Positions 45,857 through 54,067 of a stretch of DNA of 64,000 bases are shown in pieces. Each line of letters opens with the position of its first letter. Position 1 is the stretch's first letter. The DNA lies in assembly GCA_964497585.1 (NCBI GenBank), contig CAZCDS010000031.1:1-64000 (forward strand), given 5' to 3'. The stretch is from CAZCDS01 sp964497585 (lineage in GTDB: Bacteria; Desulfobacterota; Desulfomonilia; Desulfomonilales; Desulfomonilaceae). The notes below the pieces were generated by a model. The model was not told the DNA's origin. It did not search any database and saw nothing but the letters and a program-made list of their open reading frames with translations. A program made the translations under genes and the position numbers.

Positions 45857-46747
45857 TCAGCCCCATTCCTGAGCGAAGAGTCCGCACCCCCACTTCGACC
45901 CCGCCGTTTCGCTGCGTGTTACCATGCCCCGTTCCTCGAAGAGTCTTCTCGTTGAGGGCCAGTGTTCCGCGAGAATTCCGGAGACGATGAGAAACCGCTT
46001 ACTCAAGGAAACCAGTCGATCCGCGCCGTCCTTGAGAGTCAACGGATCGAGATTGGCAGCGACAATATCCCAGCTTCCTTCCGCCTCCCTGAGCGAACGG
46101 CACTCGAACCGGACTGCTGGTGAGACGCGGTTGAGCACCGCGTTGGTCTCCGCGCACGCTACCGCGGCTCGGTTCTTGTCGACTCCGAACGCGTGGTTTG
46201 CGCCGAGTTTTATCCCGGCAATCGCGATGATTCCCGATCCGCAGCCCACATCGAGCAGGGTGAAGGGCTGGTGAACTTGATTGAGTTCGCTGGCTGCCTT
46301 TTCGAGAAACGCGAGGCATCCTTGGGTCGTCTCATGAATGCCCGTTCCGAAAGCCTCTGCGGGTTCGATGATGATCACCTGTTTTCCCGGCGCCTCGGGG
46401 GTAGTCCACGGAGGGGTCACCACAAGGCTCCTTCCGATGTGCAGGGGCTCGAAGTCGTTTTTCCAGAGTAGGGCCCAGTTCTCATCTTTGCTTTGAAGAG
46501 ACCGTGAGATCACGACCGGGGGCTCGTGAACGGTCTCCTGCAGCCACGCGACATATTCTTCAAGCGCAGGCTGAAAGAGGTTCCACGCCTCAGCTCGGAA
46601 ATACGCGCTCAGCCCCTTCTCTTTATCGCGCTCGTGCAGGATAACCGCCTCACTCTGGTGGGCACGACAGAAGTCCGCCACCGACTCCGCCGGATACCCG
46701 GCAGCGAAGACTTCCAGGACAAACCATTCGCACTTTGAACAACTCAT
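45857..46747 (-). CDS. prmA: Ribosomal protein L11 methyltransferase
   Basis: From the ATG at 46747 the protein has 296 aa, the normal length. Family blocks are LVVTPPW, IEPAEAFGTGIHETTQGCLA and the SAM motif LLDVGCGSGIIAIAGIKLGA, then WDIVAANLDPLTL, matching the NxxxxxL motif IV. The N-terminal substrate domain is divergent (MSCSKCEW). It methylates L11 lysines; an ETFB-type target is also possible. The long frame upstream is a shadow. Confidence 0.9.
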   Translation of the reverse strand: MSCSKCEWFVLEVFAAGYPAESVADFCRAHQSEAVILHERDKEKGLSAYFRAEAWNLFQPALEEYVAWLQETVHEPPVVISRSLQSKDENWALLWKNDFEPLHIGRSLVVTPPWTTPEAPGKQVIIIEPAEAFGTGIHETTQGCLAFLEKAASELNQVHQPFTLLDVGCGSGIIAIAGIKLGANHAFGVDKNRAAVACAETNAVLNRVSPAVRFECRSLREAEGSWDIVAANLDPLTLKDGADRLVSLSKRFLIVSGILAEHWPSTRRLFEERGMVTRSETAGSKWGCGLFAQEWG

Positions 46748-46826
46748 GTCATACCCTGGCCGCATCATACCACGGGCTGAGGATTGGGAAAAACGGGCTA
46801 CTCCTGGAACTCGCCCGCCGGGCATT

Positions 46827-46881
46827 GTGGAACCCCTAGTGGAACCTCTCTTCGACAGCAGGGTCCTGAAATTGATATAAT
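46827..46881 (+). promoter_or_regulatory. Promoter and tandem repeat upstream of the TIR-associated membrane gene
   Basis: TCGACA (46852-46857), an 18-bp spacer and TATAAT (46876-46881) make a good sigma70 promoter about 120 bp before the ATG at 47003. Just upstream, GTGGAACC occurs twice (46827-46834 and 46839-46846), 12 bp apart, a possible operator. Confidence 0.6.
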
Positions 46882-47002
46882 GGGTGTGTCCGATAACCGG
46901 GTGGGCCGGCCGGTCTTTTTCAGTCGCTGGTAGACCAGAGCACGGAACTACATCCTCCGTAGGCTCTGCAACCCATTCCCCACTTCTTGGAGGCGAGGGA
47001 CC

Positions 47003-47416
47003 ATGGAGAAGAAGCTCAAGCATCTGGAGATGATCCAGGGCGTGATCAACCGGATGGGTGGCAATTCGTTTTGGTTGAAGGGGTGGTGCGTCACCCTCGT
47101 GGCGGCAATTGTCGCTTTGGCGACCAAGAATACAAGTCCCTGGTTCATGGCTGTCGCGTACATCCCGATTCCGTTGTTCTGGGCCTTGGACACCTATTAC
47201 CTCAGGCAGGAAAGACTCTTCCGAGCGCTTTACGATCACGTGCGAGTACTCAAGGAAGAATCCGTTGACTTTTCCATGAAGACGGATCAATTCACTTCGC
47301 AAGTGGCTTCCTTTTGGGGGGTGCTCGTGTCCAAGACCATTCTGCCCCTTTATCTGGGAATCGCCATCGTTGTAACTGTCGCGTTGGGCGTCGCCCTGAA
47401 AACAAAGGGCGGGTAA
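47003..47416 (+). CDS. Membrane protein, probable TIR-module partner
   Basis: A 137-aa protein with three transmembrane helices (WCVTLVAAIVALATKN, WFMAVAYIPIPLFWALDTYY and TILPLYLGIAIVVTVALGVA) and a soluble N-terminus MEKKLKHLEMIQGVINRMGG. I recall near-identical N-termini in hypothetical membrane proteins, some beside TIR genes. It is one promoter upstream of the 62-aa and TIR genes. A membrane effector or sensor role in phage defence is inference. Confidence 0.7.
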   Translation: MEKKLKHLEMIQGVINRMGGNSFWLKGWCVTLVAAIVALATKNTSPWFMAVAYIPIPLFWALDTYYLRQERLFRALYDHVRVLKEESVDFSMKTDQFTSQVASFWGVLVSKTILPLYLGIAIVVTVALGVALKTKGG

Positions 47417-47682
47417 AGCATAGCCGAATTCGGGTGTTCCGCGCCGTTCTATCCTATTGCGCGCCTGCACGTGAAAAGGTGCCGTCACTTACTACAAATC
47501 TACCCTACTTTCAGCCCTTGACGATCCCTCCCGAAGGTGTAATGCTGTAGCACATGCGGAAAACATGGTGGGGCATGCGGTGAAAGTGGTGACGTCCTCC
47601 AGCAGGGTGGCTTTGCCGGTCTGCGTGGCGGTGCTCAAAGACTTCGCGTGACCGTGCCCAATGGCGGTTAAGGGAGGGGCCT

Positions 47683-47871
47683 ATGGATCCGAACGCAATG
47701 GCCGACTGGGTCTATACCAGGTGCTGCGGAGACTATCGCCGGAACAACGTGTACGAGCACCCTGCGTATCACGTAGCTCGGGAGATTTCCGATTTTCTGC
47801 GGCGTGCGGAACGAATGGACCTGAAAGCGTCCGACGGGACACGCGTCGCGGGCTGGCTTGTCCCGGAATGA
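47683..47871 (+). CDS. Small hypothetical protein of the TIR module
   Basis: A 62-aa protein with GGGAGGGG before its ATG. It has three Tyr-rich stretches (YTRCCGDYRRNNVYEHPAYH) and ends in a compact DGTRVAGWLVPE. No family recognised. The next start lies 36 bp on, so it is probably co-transcribed with the TIR-like gene. Confidence 0.5.
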   Translation: MDPNAMADWVYTRCCGDYRRNNVYEHPAYHVAREISDFLRRAERMDLKASDGTRVAGWLVPE

Positions 47872-47907
47872 AAGGCGCTTCAGTAAGACAAGGAAAGGGG
47901 TCTATCA

Positions 47908-48501
47908 ATGGCGCTGTACTCCAGGACTTTTTTGCGCGAAAGGTTCGATGAACTGTCTCGTCGCCGTCCGACGCTGGTAATGAAGAGCGCAGAGTCGCTC
48001 CTTTTCGAACACGCCAGTAAAGCGGACGGCACCGAATCATTTACTATCTTTTTGTCGCACAGTTATTCGGACTCGCGCGAAATACTCTGGGTCAAGACCG
48101 ACCTGGAAGGTCGCGGCTATTCAGTTTACGTTGACTGGATCGAAAATACCCAAATGGATCGATCCGACGTTACACCGGAGACTGCAGATCGGCTCAGGGA
48201 GCGGATGAAACAGAGTGCTTGTCTATTCTATGTCGATTCCGCAACCTCAGGCGAATCCAGGTGGATGCCCTGGGAACTTGGGTACTTCGACGCGTTCAGG
48301 GGTCGTGTCGCGATCCTGCCGATCGTAGACCGTCCGCGGGGCAACGCGTACGACGGGCAAGAGTATCTGGGTCTCTACCCGTACGTGGCGCTGGACCCTC
48401 CTGAGAACTCCACGGAAGAAGTACTTTGGATCCACGACGAGCCTGAGACCTACGTTAGCTTCAATAGGTGGCTCAAAGGCAAGAATCCTTCTGAGCACTA
48501 A
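47908..48501 (+). CDS. TIR-like domain protein, possible defence effector or signal producer
   Basis: A 197-aa protein. Residues about 44-145 have the TIR pattern: FTIFLSHSYSDSREILWVKT (strand A and box 1), GRGYSVYVDWIEN (strand B), ACLFYVDSATSGESRWMPWE (strand C and helix) and RVAILPIV (strand D). W119-M-P-W-E123 fits the WxxxE motif whose Glu is the NADase residue in TIR enzymes. AAGGAAAGGGG lies before the ATG. TIR enzymes in bacteria often cleave NAD+ or make cyclic ADP-ribose signals. It could be NAD-depleting or signalling; no ThsA-like gene is seen nearby. Confidence 0.7.
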   Translation: MALYSRTFLRERFDELSRRRPTLVMKSAESLLFEHASKADGTESFTIFLSHSYSDSREILWVKTDLEGRGYSVYVDWIENTQMDRSDVTPETADRLRERMKQSACLFYVDSATSGESRWMPWELGYFDAFRGRVAILPIVDRPRGNAYDGQEYLGLYPYVALDPPENSTEEVLWIHDEPETYVSFNRWLKGKNPSEH

Positions 48502-48758
48502 CCAGTTGCTCGGCTTTTCACGCGTCGCCAGTTTCCGGCTCACCAGGGCGGGGTTCGCCGGCATTCCAGCGGACATGGGGGGTCGGCCCCCGATAAGTGG
48601 GATGGCTACGCCATTGGACCGCTAGCCTAGATATTTTGAGGAAACAGCAGAACGTAAATGCTTTGAAGAAAAGAAACGCCGCTCTCTCCTTTGCTCGATG
48701 GAGGAACGCCCCCTAGAGATGAGTCAAGATGAGACTCGCTCGTGGACTGACACGATCC

Positions 48759-49103
48759 CTACCTATCCCAAATCCTGATGAGCCTTTTCACGAGATAGGC
48801 GATAAACCAGATGATCCCCGCAATACCGAGAAAGAACTCGACTTCGAGCCCCTGCGCATAGGGCCATTCATCGATCCAGGTTACTTCCCGAAAGGTGAGC
48901 CCGAGGGCCAGGGCAGTAAAGAGGAGCACGGCAACGAGCGCGAGGACAAGCGCATTCCTGCTCTGAAGAAACGAGTCCTTGACTTCGTCGAGCATTTCCT
49001 GGGCGTCTGCTTGGGGATCCTTTTCCACGGCGTCTTCGTCCTTCCCCGTTGGGCATGGCTCGTCGGTTGGAGGAACTGCGCGGCACACTGCCCGTTCAGG
49101 CAT
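48759..49103 (-). CDS. Small two-helix membrane protein
   Basis: A 114-aa protein with two hydrophobic helices (LVLALVAVLLFTALALG and FFLGIAGIIWFIAYLV) separated by a short loop, and an acidic N-terminus. No family recognised. It lies between the TIR module and the fatty-acid enzyme. Confidence 0.55.
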   Translation of the reverse strand: MPERAVCRAVPPTDEPCPTGKDEDAVEKDPQADAQEMLDEVKDSFLQSRNALVLALVAVLLFTALALGLTFREVTWIDEWPYAQGLEVEFFLGIAGIIWFIAYLVKRLIRIWDR

Positions 49104-49480
49104 TGCCTGAGCGCCGCTTAGGAGTCTTTTAGGGAGGGGTCCGGGGACAACACCCTCTCCCTGAATGTACTCACGGACACAGGCCCGCTGTGCAATGCTT
49201 GAGACGCCAGGCTTCCAGCCGTCGAGAGATTGCGGGTGGGCCGTAAGGTTCGCGCGGGGACTGACGTACAGCTACCCTCGACACAATGATGCGAAGCAGC
49301 ATTGTGTTGCCATAGAGTTCTTTGTGGGGGTCTGGGGGCGGTTTCTTGCAAAAAGAGCCCCCAGACGGCGGTTCGGCAGTAACCGCCTTTGAGCGCCTCA
49401 GGGAACTATCCTCTGCCGGCAAGGGTTCCCCAGTCTTCCTTGTTCTCCCTGCCGCCCCTCTCCTTTTTGCGTCCTCATCC
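49104..49480. other. Intergenic region with a strong hairpin
   Basis: No gene seen. GTCTGGGGGC (49330-49339) pairs perfectly with GCCCCCAGAC (49357-49366) around a 17-nt loop. It may end the minus-strand transcript of the fused dehydrogenase/hydratase gene, although no T-run follows. A similar G-rich hairpin lies after dctP. Confidence 0.45.
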
Positions 49481-51505
49481 TCAGCGGTGGATGAATTCCG
49501 CTTTTGCTCGCGCGCCCTTTTCCACGAAGGTCTTGAGGCCGATTTGATTATCTTCGGTCGTCCAGCATTGGCCGAACCATTTTGCTTCGTTTTTGAGGCC
49601 ATCCTCGAGGGTCATTTTTCCGCCCTCGATGATGGCATTGACCGCGATCTTGTCGATGGCCTTGGAATGGTGTCCGATGTCGATGTCGGGAACGGAATCG
49701 GGAGCATCGGGGATCGGTCCCAGTTCCATTTCTTTGACCTTAGTTTTGCCGTCCGCGATTTCCCGCGCGAGTTCCATGGCCCTCTGGAGGACATCCCCCT
49801 CGACCAGCTCGTTGACAAGCCCGTACTCGAACGCCTTGTCAGAAGAGATCGGGTTGGCGGTTCGGATCATCTCGGAGGCCCTTTCAAACCCGATAATCCT
49901 GGGGAGTCTCTGGGTCCCGCCCATTCCGGGGATCAGCCCGAGGTTTACCTCCGGCTGGCCGGTGAAGAACCCGATGCCCTTGGGGGCTACCCGGGCGGTG
50001 GCGCACATGGCCAGTTCGATCCCGCCGCCCAGCGCGAGCCCGTTCATCGCGGCGACAAGCGGCTTGCCCATGCCCTGAAGCTCTAACGAAGCGATCTGGC
50101 CCTTGCGCGCGAAGGCTTCGCCCTCTTCGGGTTTGGTGAAGCTGGCCATCTCCTTGATATCCGCGCCCGCGACAAATGCCTTGTTTCCGAAGCCCGTTAT
50201 GACCGCGGCCTTGATTTCCGGGTCCGATTTGATCGTGTCGACGTACACGGCCAGTTCCTTGAAGACCTTGCTGTTGAGCGCGTTGAGCGCTCTCGGGCGG
50301 CGGATCGTTATGACGCCGATGTCGCCTTTCTTCTCGAAGAGCACGTCGAGGATGTCCCACGGCTTGCCCGAGGCCGCCTGATCCCTCAGCGCCTGGGAGA
50401 CGGGCATACCCGGATATTTCTTGGCAAAGGCCTCGACCAGTTCCAGCGCTTTGCCAACGCCGATGGCATTCATGTACGTGAAGGGGGGCTTCATATCGAG
50501 CGCCACGCTGATAATGAAGTCGAAATCGCTCGTGGTGATGATTTGGGAATCGAGCATATCGCACACGATGGCGAAATACGCGCCCATGAGTTCGTCCGCG
50601 ATGGCCTGCTCCTTGTCGGCAGGGACTTCGATCTTCTCTCCCCGAGCGGGCACTTCCCAATCGGCTCCGCTTTCGACCATCTGTTGGAGCCGCTCCGGTA
50701 CCCGGAACCACTTGTTGATGCGGTCGTTCATCTCCGAAAGGCCGTGCGCGGTGATGGGGTTACCGCCGGTGAGGTTGTGAGCAGTGAAGGGGCCCACTCT
50801 CAGGCCAAGGCATTTGGATGCGACCGTATCGATCTGTTTGCTGTCCCCGAGACCCGCGTCCAGGCATTGCACGCAGGCCAACAGCAGTCCTTCGAAGACC
50901 GGGTCGACCGCGTAACCGTATCGTGACCCGACCCTGACGGGGAACTTCCCGATGCTCTCGTAGAATCGCATCATGAAGTCGGTGACTTCCGGCGCCGTAT
51001 CCTGACCGGGGATTATTTCGATCGCGGGGTTTCGTTCCGCGGGGAAGAAGTAATGCGTGCACAGCGCGCGGCCTTTGTGCGTAAGTCCCTCGAAGATACG
51101 TTCCGGTTCGAGGTGCGAAGAGTTGCTCGTCAAGATCGCCTCAGGGGAAACCAGTTCCTCCAATTGCTTGAAGATCTTGCGCTTTAGGGGCAAATCTTCC
51201 GTGGCCGCCTCCACAACGAGGTCCGCGCCCTTGAGCTGCCCGTAGTCTGACGTGAAGGTTACTGCGTTCTTCATGCCTTCGACCTGGGCGGGTTTGAACG
51301 CGCCGGTTTCGCCGCCCTTGTCAACCTTCTTGAACAACTTGGCTTTTCCTCTTTGGAGAGCCTCTTCGACCACATCCACGACCACGACCTGTACACCGAA
51401 CGCGTGGAGTGATTTGCTGAAATGCAGTGCGACGTCCGGTCCGATCTGACCTGAACCAATAACTCCGACCTTGTTGACGGTGGATCCACGAAACGTGAAA
51501 GCCAT
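49481..51505 (-). CDS. 3-Hydroxyacyl-CoA dehydrogenase/enoyl-CoA hydratase fusion
   Basis: A 674-aa bifunctional beta-oxidation enzyme. The dehydrogenase comes first: NAD-binding VGVIGSGQIGPDVALHFSKS, then ILTSNSSHLEPERIF and the catalytic His region CTHYFFPAERNPAIEIIPG. The crotonase domain follows, with FVAGADIKEMASF and IPGMGGTQRLPRIIG including the catalytic Glu region. This order is the reverse of E. coli FadB/FadJ. It hydrates enoyl-CoA and oxidises the hydroxyacyl-CoA. AAGGAGG precedes the ATG. Confidence 0.93.
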   Translation of the reverse strand: MAFTFRGSTVNKVGVIGSGQIGPDVALHFSKSLHAFGVQVVVVDVVEEALQRGKAKLFKKVDKGGETGAFKPAQVEGMKNAVTFTSDYGQLKGADLVVEAATEDLPLKRKIFKQLEELVSPEAILTSNSSHLEPERIFEGLTHKGRALCTHYFFPAERNPAIEIIPGQDTAPEVTDFMMRFYESIGKFPVRVGSRYGYAVDPVFEGLLLACVQCLDAGLGDSKQIDTVASKCLGLRVGPFTAHNLTGGNPITAHGLSEMNDRINKWFRVPERLQQMVESGADWEVPARGEKIEVPADKEQAIADELMGAYFAIVCDMLDSQIITTSDFDFIISVALDMKPPFTYMNAIGVGKALELVEAFAKKYPGMPVSQALRDQAASGKPWDILDVLFEKKGDIGVITIRRPRALNALNSKVFKELAVYVDTIKSDPEIKAAVITGFGNKAFVAGADIKEMASFTKPEEGEAFARKGQIASLELQGMGKPLVAAMNGLALGGGIELAMCATARVAPKGIGFFTGQPEVNLGLIPGMGGTQRLPRIIGFERASEMIRTANPISSDKAFEYGLVNELVEGDVLQRAMELAREIADGKTKVKEMELGPIPDAPDSVPDIDIGHHSKAIDKIAVNAIIEGGKMTLEDGLKNEAKWFGQCWTTEDNQIGLKTFVEKGARAKAEFIHR

Positions 51506-51860
51506 GTGCCATCCTCCTTATTCAGTTGTAGCGCGCTATGGGGTATGACGGAAACGAGATGAAACGCTCGGAATGTCGAGGGCAGGATCAGGGTCAAACC
51601 CCCGAAGAATGGACGCCCGGAGCAGGCGTCGGATGCGGGGCGATCCCGAACCTCACCTCACCACACCGTAATCGCTGAATTTAGCATCAGCAATCCGCGA
51701 TTGCAAAGCAAAAGAGCCCCGTAGAGAGGCGGCTCTCACGCCGAATCCCCCTGTTGACCTGCACGGGCTGTCCATCTGTCTGCCCCGTTTTTCCTCAACA
51801 CTCTTCAATGTTCGTGGTATCCTTGGCGCCCGCAAGAGCTACCCTGAGGAGGATCAAACC
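51506..51860. other. Intergenic region, nothing firm
   Basis: About 355 bp between divergent genes. The frame at 51653-51835 has no family resemblance or ribosome site. Promoters for both flanking genes should lie here but none is near consensus. Confidence 0.35.
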
Positions 51861-52523
51861 ATGGAGTTGAACGATGCGATCCACGGGAGGCACAGCATCA
51901 GGCGTTTCCTTCCGGACCCTGTTTCTCAAGATACCATAAGCAAAATTGTCGAACTTGCCCGCTGGGCCCCCTCCTGGGGAAATACCCAGCCCTGGGACAT
52001 CGTGTACGCGGACGGAGAGAAGGTCAAAGCGCTCACCGAGGCTTTTGTCGAAGAGGCATCCTCAGGCAACTTCCCGCGGCCGGACATTATCATGCCCGTG
52101 GATTTCCCCGAGAAGCACAAGAATCGCTACGTCGCTCTCGGTCGGGCGCTCTTCACCGAAATGGGTATTGAACGGCATGACAAGACCGCGCGCACGGAGC
52201 ACTACATGAACATGTACAGACTTTTCGGCGCTCCCGGCATCTTCTACCTGACCATACTCGATGAACTCAACGAGCCGTATTCCTGCTTGGATCTCGGGTC
52301 CGTCGGGACCACGATCTGCTACGCGGCCTTTCAGGAGGGTCTCGGGACTATCTTCCTTGCAGCGTCCATGCACTACCCGGACATCGTGCGACGGATCCTG
52401 GATATCCCTGACACCCAAAAGGTCGTCATCGGCATCGCCGTTGGGAAGCCTCACCCCGACCACCCTGCCTGCCGCTTCCGAAGTGAGCGTGAGCCGGTGG
52501 AGACAATCCTGCGCTTCGCGTAA
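51861..52523 (+). CDS. Nitroreductase-family FMN oxidoreductase
   Basis: A 220-aa protein with the family start MELNDAIHGRHSIRRFLPD (R-R-F-x-P FMN-phosphate motif) and ELARWAPSWGNTQPWDIVYA. The centre holds DLGSVGTTICYAAFQEGLGT, and VVIGIAVGKPHPDHPACR closes the FMN site. Members reduce nitro groups, quinones or flavins, or dehalogenate. GAGGAGG precedes the ATG. The substrate is unknown. Confidence 0.9.
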   Translation: MELNDAIHGRHSIRRFLPDPVSQDTISKIVELARWAPSWGNTQPWDIVYADGEKVKALTEAFVEEASSGNFPRPDIIMPVDFPEKHKNRYVALGRALFTEMGIERHDKTARTEHYMNMYRLFGAPGIFYLTILDELNEPYSCLDLGSVGTTICYAAFQEGLGTIFLAASMHYPDIVRRILDIPDTQKVVIGIAVGKPHPDHPACRFRSEREPVETILRFA

Positions 52524-52740
52524 CCCGCTGGACCAGGGTCCTCGGGAAGATGCGGAAAGCTGCTGCTGCAAAGGCCGGACGGCGTAGCGCCTGTTGGACC
52601 TAGCTGCGGGCCAGGGAACGTACCCTTGACTCCCGGATTCGTTGGACTTATTATGGAGTCTGTCCCGTCGCCTGATTCACATTCCGGCCATATTTCTATG
52701 AAGCCCGGCGAACGGAGTATTTCCGCGTGGCCGGGGTTGC

Positions 52741-53667
52741 GTGCATGAAATCGCCATGAGAAGGCGTACTTTTTTCAAATCTCTCGGCGTTGCGGGGCTG
52801 CTTCCCCTCGCCGACATCCTCGCAAGACAGACACCCGTAAGAGCAGCAGAGCCCTTTTGCGAAGCCAAAGGACTGAGAGGTCCCTTCGGTCTTGCCTTTG
52901 CCGCCTCCGGGAACCTTCTCGTCACCGACTCCCCCGGATACTGTGTCGTGGAATTCGACGGATCACTCAAGCCGATTTCATGCTTCGGTGGGCCCGGAGC
53001 GCGACCGGGACGGATGAATTTCCCCATGGGGCTGGCGATCGATGCGGCCGGCTTGATCTACGTGGTCGATTCCAACAACGGCCGGGTGCAGGTCTTCGAC
53101 AATTCGGGAAGAGTCAGACGCATAATCGGATCCATAGGGTCCATCGGCGGCTCCTTTTCAACGCCACAGGGGGTCCATGTGAGTCCGGATGGCCGGGTTC
53201 TCATCGCAGACACCCGCAATCACCGGATCCAAATCTACCGCGGGGAGAAGTTGATCGCGGTTATCGGCGATCTCGGGGACAAGGAGGGACAGTTTCGGCT
53301 TCCCACAGCCTGCGTGGTCGGACCCGAGCGAGAGATCTTCGTCCTGGACAGTAAGCACGCAATGGTGAAGGTCTTCGGTGATGACTTGAAGTTCAGGCGA
53401 GCGTTCGGGGGCAATGGGGATGCGCCGGGAAAGCTCAACATGCCCCAGGGAATGGCATTCGACGAGACCCAAACCCTCTGGATCGCGGATACGAAGAATC
53501 ACCGTCTCCAACGGTTCACCGTGGAGGGCAAGTTTCTTTCCGTGGTGGGAAAGCAAGGTTCCGGCCAGGGCGAGTTCGCCAGCCCCACGGGAATCGCCTT
53601 CCGGAAAGAGAGGGTCTTCGTGGCTGACACAGGAAACAGGAGAATACAGGTTTTCAAGCGCACGTAG
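52741..53667 (+). CDS. Tat-exported NHL-repeat beta-propeller protein
   Basis: A 308-aa protein with a twin-arginine signal (MRRRTFFKSLGVAGLLPLAD) cut near VRAAEP. Six NHL-type repeats follow, each with the PxGLAxDxxGxIYVVDxxNxRVQVFD pattern (for example VSPDGRVLIADTRNHRIQIY), forming a periplasmic propeller. Propellers of this type often bind ligands or partner proteins. The start could be the GTG at 52741 or the ATG at 52756. It precedes the respiratory locus and may be part of it. Confidence 0.8.
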   Translation: MHEIAMRRRTFFKSLGVAGLLPLADILARQTPVRAAEPFCEAKGLRGPFGLAFAASGNLLVTDSPGYCVVEFDGSLKPISCFGGPGARPGRMNFPMGLAIDAAGLIYVVDSNNGRVQVFDNSGRVRRIIGSIGSIGGSFSTPQGVHVSPDGRVLIADTRNHRIQIYRGEKLIAVIGDLGDKEGQFRLPTACVVGPEREIFVLDSKHAMVKVFGDDLKFRRAFGGNGDAPGKLNMPQGMAFDETQTLWIADTKNHRLQRFTVEGKFLSVVGKQGSGQGEFASPTGIAFRKERVFVADTGNRRIQVFKRT

Positions 53668-53719
53668 CGCCAACCGCGCCGATCAGCGGCTGGCCGGTCG
53701 ATCGAACCGAGACGGACCA

Positions 53720-54067
53720 ATGGAATCTTCGATAATCGAATATGCAACGGTTTTGTTTCTCGTGGTTGTCTTCGTTGCGGCAGAAGTCTACCGCATGAGG
53801 CGGGCGAAGACCGGACGAATTGTCGACTTTGAAGACCAGGGAGTAGCTCTGGTGGCCCTGCCTATGATGAAGGTGCAGGTACGGCTCGATGACGGTGCAA
53901 TAGTGCAAGCCCATCTCAACTCGTGTACTGCGTGCCTAGGACGGCTTCAGATAGGTGATGCGGTTCGTGTTTCCCCGAGTCGGGACGGGTGGGTGGTCGA
54001 TCTTCCCTGGGTCCGGGGGAAGAAGTGCAGTTCCTCGATTGAGGCGCAGTGCCGGGGGACTTCCTAG
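53720..54067 (+). CDS. Small membrane-anchored protein at the head of the respiratory locus
   Basis: A 115-aa protein with one N-terminal helix (YATVLFLVVVFVAAEVY). A small domain follows (GVALVALPMMKVQVRLDDGA, then HLNSCTACLGRLQIGDAVRV) that looks like a beta-barrel with a CxxC pair. No family recognised with confidence. Its stop overlaps the next gene. Confidence 0.55.
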   Translation: MESSIIEYATVLFLVVVFVAAEVYRMRRAKTGRIVDFEDQGVALVALPMMKVQVRLDDGAIVQAHLNSCTACLGRLQIGDAVRVSPSRDGWVVDLPWVRGKKCSSSIEAQCRGTS

